Assembly: GCF_030247195.1 (NCBI RefSeq) | Contig: NC_080672.1 | Location: 397,995,037-398,059,036, forward strand | Reading direction: 5' to 3' | DNA length: 64,000 bases | From: Topomyia yanbarensis | Taxonomy: Eukaryota > Arthropoda > Insecta > Diptera > Culicidae | Shown here: positions 58,450 through 64,000 of the stretch, in pieces | How positions within the stretch are numbered: position 1 is the first letter of the stretch | Layout of the letters: each line of letters begins with the position of its first letter | Made by a program: the position numbers and the translations under genes | Notes under the pieces: generated by a model | Databases searched by the model: none | What the model was told of the DNA's origin: nothing | The model's input: only the letters and a program-made list of their open reading frames with translations

Positions 58450-61245
58450 GAAACTTTGCTTGCGTTGCGCTGTGAGGATCATCTTTTTTTACGATACGTG
58501 TCAGTTTGGTGTCTAGGTTTGGCCAGCGTTTGTTCCAGGGGCGATTCCTGACCCTGCGCATGCTGGCAATTGCAGGGAGTTGAGTATTAGTGAATTCTGA
58601 GTAGATATGTTTAGCTATATCAAATATTTGACATTCTCCCGACTGTCGTTTTTTCGAGGAAACTCAGTGCTCGTTTCACAACGTTGATCGCTACCGCCCA
58701 TCGACATGGTAAAATACCTGCCTCCATGCAGGCGGCTTCCGCCGGTGTGCTAGGGAGCAGGTTGGATGCGAATCTAACCTCACCATGGTAGACAAGTGCT
58801 AGTGTGGTGGCCAGACCCTCCCAGTTTCGGCAGGTGAGCTCAAGGCCATAGAATATTTTTGAGTGTATTAAGGCTTGACTCACATTTAGAGCTGTTTTTC
58901 TGTTGCACTTGGTGTGGCGGGAGCTTATGGTGCGAACTAGTCTTTTCCTGCTTTCGCAATCCTTTTTTATTTGGTGGAAGTGGGATGTGAAGGTCATTCT
59001 CCGGTCTATCTTAATTCCGAGAATTTCCGGTTCCTTGCGAAATGGTATCGTTGCACCGGAAAGTTTCACGGGTCGGTCGAACGCAACGTGGTGGGAGTTG
59101 CAGCAGTGTGCAATAGCGCATTTTTCTGGGGCAATATTGAAACCGGTTGCTTCGGCCCACCGGCCTACGGCGTTAACAGCAGCCTGCAATTTTATCCTGG
59201 TTCTAGCTTTTGTTTTTCCGATCGCCACCAAAATGATATCATCAGCATATAAGAATATAAATACTCCTTTCGGTAAAGCATCGAATAGAGTATTCATGCT
59301 TACTAGAAGGAGGGTGACTGCCAACACGGATCCTTGCGGGACCCCATTGGCTTCCCGGAAGTTATCAGATTTGTTTCCTCCGATGCACACTGTTCCTGAG
59401 AAATTCCTGGACGAAGCGGCCCATATTCCCTCTTATTCCCTAATTGTCGCAGTACACCCTCTCGCCAGACCGTATTGTAGGCCTTGACGAGGTCGAGGAT
59501 CGCGATATCAACGTGCTTGTTTTCCTCGAGTGACTGACCGACTACCTCTCCAAACGAACCTAGATGAATACCTGAGCCGAGTCCTTTTCTGAAGGCAAAC
59601 TGCCGGAGGTCGAGGAAGTTTCCCTCCTCCAGATAGGTCATAAGGCGCCGATTTACTAGTCTCTCCATCGTTTTAGCTATACAGCTAATCAAGTTTATAG
59701 GGCGGAAGTCGCTGGGCTCGTTTCTTCCGCTACTTTTTTTGGGAATAGGAAAGACCTTCCCAGACTATGTTCAAGCATTCTAGTAAGGCTCTTTTCGCCC
59801 TTGGTGGGAGGTGTCTGAGCATAGGGTAGCCCACTTCATCGGGTCCAGCCGATTTCCCGCGTGTCGCACTTAGTACAGTGGCGAGTTCCATTCCAGAAAA
59901 AGGTTGATTGTACGGTGCACTACAGTCGAGTCCGACGCTCGTTGGGTGTGCTTCTATGCCGGCTTTCCACCTCCTAAAGGATGCCGGTAGAGATTTGTCG
60001 GATGATAGCTCCTGAAAATATTTCCCGATCTGGTTTGCTATTTCAGTAGGGTCCACGGTAGTCGTTCCATGGATATTAAGGGAAAATCCAGTATGTCGGC
60101 GTTTACCGCTAAGTGCGTTGACCCCCCACAGTTCCTTGATGAAGGAAGTCGGATTAATGCCATCGAGGAACTCTCCCCAACTTGCTGCTTTAGCTTCCTC
60201 AATCGCCTTTCTTCCCTGGTTCCTAAGCCTTCGGTAGTTGGCTGCGCGTTCCTCCCATAGTTGGTGTTCCTGTGGGGTTCTTCGAAAAAGTCTGAGGGCT
60301 TTTCTTCGGGCTTTCAGAACAGCTGCGACCTCGTCGTTCCACCAGTGGATTGCTCTTTGCGGGGGGGTTCCACTAGTTCGGGGGATGCTTGTGGAGGCGG
60401 CTTGAACAATAAGCTTTGCAATGGCCTCATGTGTGTGAGTCTCGTTAAGTTCGAGAGCTGTTTCGATTGCATCCTCGTACGCCTCCCAGTCGGCTCGCTC
60501 GTACAGCCATCGCCTACGTCGTGTTGTTGAAATAGGGCGACTGGCGTGAGTGATCCATATAGGGAAATGATCACTACCTCCTTTGTCGAGATCCACCGAC
60601 CAACCACAGGTATTGGCAATAGAGCTGGAGCAAATCGTCAAATCGATGGCTGATGAGGAGCTTGCTCTGAGAAATGTGGTTTCTCCAGTGTTGAGGATGA
60701 TGGCGTTGCATTTTTCAGCTACTTCCAGGATTTCATTTCCACGCCGATTGCTACTTTGGGAGCCCCACTCGCAATGGTGTGCGTTGAAGTCACTCATAAG
60801 TATGAAGGGTGGCGGAAGCTGATTTATTAAGTTCAGAAGTTTGTTTCGCAAGTCCCGAACCCCACTCGGGATGTATACGGATACCACTGTACATTCGACA
60901 GGGTACGTGATCCTGCGAGCTGCTGCTATCAGGTCTGTATCGAGTGGTATAGTTTTCGATGGGATGTCCGCCGATGATCCCCAGACCGACCGTCTGAAAG
61001 ATGTTGTTCCCTTGACATGTGTCCCAAGTATACTTGTGCCCAAACCATGGAGACGGGTCTGTGGTGCTTCTTATGTGAGTCTCTTGTATGGCGAGACATA
61101 TCGGAGTTCTGTTTGCAATGTGGATTTGTAAATCTCCTAGGTTTCCATTCAGGCCGTTAATATTCCACTGCAATGCCAGGACGCAACCTTCTCTTTCGAC
61201 TTTACCGTCGAATGAACTTTGGGCCTTGCTTTCTTTCAGAGTCAC
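58450..61245 (-). pseudogene. ORF2 endonuclease and reverse transcriptase of the I-like element
   Basis: From 61245 down, the frame shows ALQWNINGLNG and CLAIQETHI (endonuclease Asn and Glu boxes). A frame change near 61040 leads to ILMSDFNAHHCEWG (SDFN box) and GGSDHFPIWI (SDH box) in 61043-59730. A second change in an A-run at about 59735 leads into the RT: AFRKGLGSG, ILDLVKAYNTVWR (motif A, about 59500) and YADDI (59235-59249), with the thumb to 58620. The frame ends at the 18-bp repeat (58447). The ORF2 start overlaps the ORF1 stop at 61245. The breaks are few, so the copy is fairly young. Confidence 0.88.
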
Positions 61246-62174
61246 TAGTTCATTCTGTAGCTTGCTATGATTTTGTCCCGTTCGTCGTCCTTGGTGTTAC
61301 CTGTGGCTACGCTGGCATAACTGGGACCTTGTTGGCGTTTCATTATCAAAGCTCTGGCCTCGGGGAAGGTGAGATTTTTGTCAACTCTGATTTTGGTTAT
61401 CTGTTCTTCCTCGATAAATTTGGGACACGTCCTACTACCAGTGGAGTGACCTTGTCCACAGTTGATACTAACGCTTGTCTTCGTACATAGGTTGTCTTTG
61501 GATGTTTCATGTTGTTCACTGCAGTTCAAGCAAGCGGCGGGGTTGGGACAGAGACGACTACCATTCCCAAATTGGCCGCACTTGAAGCACATCATCGGTA
61601 GTGGATAGTACGGGCGGATACTGGTGCGGAGTAGGCCAATGAAAACGTGTTCCGGAAGTGCAGAACCAGAGAAGGAGAGGATGACCAGTGGTGTGTTGAC
61701 CGGCTTACCTTCAATCTTTTTTGATATTCGGCGAACCTCCGTGACCCCCTGGGCCTTTAGTTCTTCCAGCAGTCTGGCTTCTTCCAAATCTTTGGTGTCA
61801 GGATCGTAGATGACACCCTGGACTTTATTGAGGGTTGGGTGGGGAATAATTTCCACCTTCTGACCGCCTATAAGCTGATTCAACTTGTGTAGGGCTAGAA
61901 AAGCTTTCTTCGATCGGGTTCTCAACACATATCTGGATCCCTTTGCCTCCTTTGTCGCACTCACCAGGTTTATTGGGTCGATACCGAGCACTGCCTGTAC
62001 AGATTTTAGAATAAGGAAAGGATCCGCGGGGAGTCGTTCCTCGTTTCCTGGTTCGTTGACGGCCCTTAATAATAGGGTCTGCTGATCTATCACATCCCCG
62101 GAATTCATGTAACCGGGGAGCGATCGACTTAGGAGGTGTTCCTCACCCCAGTCCGGGGGCGGAGGGCGTGGCAT
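61245..62174 (-). CDS. ORF1 (Gag-like nucleic-acid-binding protein) of the I-like element
   Basis: An open frame of 309 codons begins MPRPPPPDWGEE. The middle has a fold-like region without Cys. The C-terminal third has a knuckle CFKCGQFGNGSRLC (C-X2-C-X4-G-X4-C, with Gly in place of the His), then CLNCSEQHETSKDNLC and a third motif, INCGQGHSTGSRTC, in which the first Cys is replaced by Ile-Asn. Such proteins coat the element RNA. The frame is intact although ORF2 is broken. It ends at the overlap with ORF2. Confidence 0.85.
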   Translation of the reverse strand: MPRPPPPDWGEEHLLSRSLPGYMNSGDVIDQQTLLLRAVNEPGNEERLPADPFLILKSVQAVLGIDPINLVSATKEAKGSRYVLRTRSKKAFLALHKLNQLIGGQKVEIIPHPTLNKVQGVIYDPDTKDLEEARLLEELKAQGVTEVRRISKKIEGKPVNTPLVILSFSGSALPEHVFIGLLRTSIRPYYPLPMMCFKCGQFGNGSRLCPNPAACLNCSEQHETSKDNLCTKTSVSINCGQGHSTGSRTCPKFIEEEQITKIRVDKNLTFPEARALIMKRQQGPSYASVATGNTKDDERDKIIASYRMN

Positions 62175-62783
62175 TATTGCTTAAAAAGTCCTGGTCTTGC
62201 TCGCACTGTTGCTGGGGTGATCGTGGAGGTCACTTCGCAGGCGCACACCAATTCGATTTTTCTGTTCGATACTTCACACGCGTTTAAATCGCCGGCGGTC
62301 AGTAGGTCAATGGAGGCGCAAGTCTTTTACTGATTTGAATCTTCGCCTAGGTGGAGGCGCGATCAGTTCACCGGTTTAACGTGGGAGTTTTGATGGAGGC
62401 GCGAGTTGTTTACCTTCTTAAAAGTCTATACTCCTGATACCTGCTACGATTTTCACAACACTTTTTCCCGCGGAAAACCGTAATATGCTTCGAAATTCGG
62501 TAGGAATCGGCGCCTTGGCGGATAATCCGTCCCTCAGGGCACCGGAGACCCGTCGGGGATCGAGTTGCGAAACACTTGTTTTTCACACTATTAATCGGGT
62601 TTCGGAGCACTGCACTTGTGTAAACTATCGCTGAGCTAGCGAAATGTCGCGATGATTTGTGCCGAATGGCAGAGACCGCGCTCAAAAAAAGGCGGGTGGC
62701 GTAGGCCGAGCACTTGTTTATTCGATGGAACACGGAGCCAGAGAAAAAACTCAACTAATCACTCCGAGTGATTGATACGATCT
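62175..62783 (-). promoter_or_regulatory. 5' UTR and likely internal promoter region of the I-like element
   Basis: This 609-bp leader lies between the 5' target duplication and ORF1. Elements of this class carry an internal RNA polymerase II promoter in the leader; that is family knowledge, and no core motif was assigned here. The - strand frame 62754-62410 has no recognised domain and is probably noncoding. Confidence 0.55.
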
Positions 62784-63719
62784 GAATTGTAGAACTTGCT
62801 GAGATGCATTATTTCCATGATAATATTAATTATCTCTATTATTTACTATTTTAAGAAAATTAACGAAAATGCTAATAATAACACTAACTTTAAACTAATT
62901 TACTTCTAAAGGAATGCTAAATTCACTTAACTAAAATTTTTAATACATTTTTCTCTGTAAAATTTTCTTGGCTTTCGAATGATAAGAAAAAAAAAGTACA
63001 ATATGTGCGATACTTTTTCAATTAGAGCTAGTATTAGTGAAAATGAGATAAAAATATCCAAGTTCAATAACCCAAACACATGAAAACCAGAAAAGATAAG
63101 TGCATCATGTCAACGAACGAATTGTGAAACTCTTCAGGACTAACAATCTGAATTATTAAAATGATGATGTTAACTATTAAGATTTTCGAGAAATGAACGA
63201 AAAATCGATCAAAATTGGTAAATTTTAAATATATTACATTGAAAAGGTTACTGAAACTCATTAGCTGAAACATGTGAGGGCATCACTCAATGGGAAATTT
63301 TCTCACCTTCCCAATGGATCTGAAAGATTTGAAATACAAAGTATACTTTTCGAGTTAAAGGTATTTTAAGACAAATAACTTTTTAACACATAAAGTTCAA
63401 TAACTCTGTAACGGTTGAGATTTGATTGCATGTGTAGAATGATTTTTTTTCTCCAAATATGACAGTGTATCACCCGGCTGGATGTTGTTGGCTCGAATCA
63501 AAACTTGTCGAAAGTAAACAAAGTTCATTTCATATCGTCAACCTGGCGCCCAGGTGGTGAAATCAACGGAGTGCTGGAGCGTTGCCAAAAAATTTTTATT
63601 TCCAGATTAAATTTTACTAAACTTCCCAGTTTAACTCAGCCGAAATGCTGGCTGGTTCTAATTCGTATTCCGGCTCCTGTGACACAACCGATTCAAGTTA
63701 GAATGTTCAAGGGGTACCA

Positions 63720-63990
63720 TTTCGATGCGGCTTAGCCGCATAACCGAGGCCTAGGAACCGAAGCGGCGCAAAGCCGCTGAGGATCCGCCGGGCGAGGTGG
63801 CCACCGACCCGCCGTCGGAAGCAAGCGAACCTGTGACCCACTCGTTTGCCCGGCTTACTCAAACATAGGGGCTATCCCTAGTCTAAGTCCGACTGAGCGG
63901 TAGCGAAGTCGGACAGCACGCACAAAAGCGATGTGGCGTAGCCACATTGGGTGCTGGGCACAAAATAAAATTGGCAACGCTAGTAAAATG
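63720..63990. repeat. GC-rich repeat with a cluster of small hairpins
   Basis: Small inverted repeats occur in series: ATGCGGCTTAGCCGCAT (63725-63741), AGCGGC..GCCGCT (63762-63778), GTCCGAC..GTCGGAC (63887-63914) and ATGTGGCGTAGCCACAT (63931-63947). The part from 63838 on matches the subterminal block of the 41265-43013 foldback (41541-41660), including CAAACATAGGGGCTAT. It is probably the end of another copy of that element family and runs to the window edge. Confidence 0.7.
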
Positions 63991-64000
63991 TAAACACAAA

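Larger units (their letters stand above)
46392..62783 (-). mobile_element. I-like non-LTR retrotransposon split by an 11-kb insert
   Basis: The 14-bp sequence GAATTGTAGAACTT occurs at 46378-46391 and 62784-62797, directly outside the 3' tail and the 5' end, and marks a single insertion. On the - strand the order is 5' UTR (62783-62175), ORF1 (62174-61245), endonuclease and RT (about 61245-58450), then, after the 47361-58447 interruption, RNase H and a Cys/His knuckle (47360 to about 46600) and a 3' tail of ATAA repeats (46392-46413). A downstream RNase H and a short-repeat tail rather than poly(A) fit the I clade. Without the insert the element would be about 5.3 kb, a normal length. Several frameshifts and a stop show that it is inactive. 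Confidence 0.87.
44272..63500. mobile_element. Divergent foldback enclosing a nested retrotransposon stack
   Basis: The sequence 45728-46377 is matched in inverted orientation by 62800 to about 63475. Landmarks on both sides include CTGTCATATTTGGAGAAAAA, CATTCTACACAT or TGTTCTACACAT, and TTAGTGTT..CGTTAATTTTCT. The arms differ at many positions and so are old. The left terminus probably starts at CAGGGTGTTTGGTTC (44272), because the hAT foldback at 44295 interrupts it. The right terminus near 63500 is blurred and no target duplication is visible. Its centre was the target of the I-like retrotransposon (46392-62783). Confidence 0.65.

Overview
This window is a transposon-dense, AT-rich stretch of an animal nuclear genome. 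The mixture of BEL/Pao, Jockey-like, LOA-like and I-like retrotransposons, a tRNA-derived SINE, many TIR and foldback elements, and one intron-containing gene points to an insect. A large-genome culicine mosquito (Aedes-like) is my best guess, but that is an inference from family composition and not a species identification.

Only one host gene is convincing. It lies on the + strand (coding exons 36034-39678, 39739-39906 and 39977-40345) and encodes a secreted protein of about 1,393 residues rich in Thr, Pro and Gln. Nearly everything else I can explain is mobile DNA, much of it nested.

Left third (1-34 kb). A 1.37-kb element with perfect 26-bp terminal inverted repeats (870-2239) is followed by a large foldback (2794-9368). 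That foldback holds a decayed LOA/I-type retrotransposon (about 4020-6015) and further insertions. A retroposed insert with a long target duplication lies at 12471-14409. A Jockey-like retrotransposon on the - strand (about 14850-24100) has been split by a hAT-type foldback (14932-16102), by a 3.28-kb TTAA-flanked palindrome full of tandem repeats (18015-21293), and by a MITE (23134-24043). A LOA-like retrotransposon on the - strand (27780-32790) is interrupted inside its RNase H region by another hAT-type foldback (28367-30140). A degenerate repeat array (32800-34230) and a SINE (35228-35480) precede the host gene.

Right third (41-64 kb). A foldback with 9-bp target duplications and TTTGGCATAA-repeat arms (41265-43013) carries a microsatellite and a hAT MITE. 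Next comes a small MITE with a 9-bp target duplication (43640-43764). A divergent foldback (about 44272-63500) then encloses an I-like retrotransposon (46392-62783, 14-bp target duplication). The I-like element is split by an 11.09-kb segment bounded by an 18-bp perfect inverted repeat (47361-58447). Inside that segment sits an apparently intact BEL/Pao retrotransposon (49565-57053) whose Gag carries a PHD-type zinc finger. The innermost insertion has near-identical LTRs and the outer layers are increasingly decayed, so the nest gives a relative order of events.

The main theme is long DNA palindromes. At least six, of 1 kb or more, carry target duplications or termini that assign them to different superfamilies (hAT, piggyBac-type TTAA, Mutator/FB-type), and several share one plan of long arms with internal tandem repeats. 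Stretches with no assigned function are 9370-12446, 24331-27090, 34240-35225, 40800-41255 and 57100-58400.
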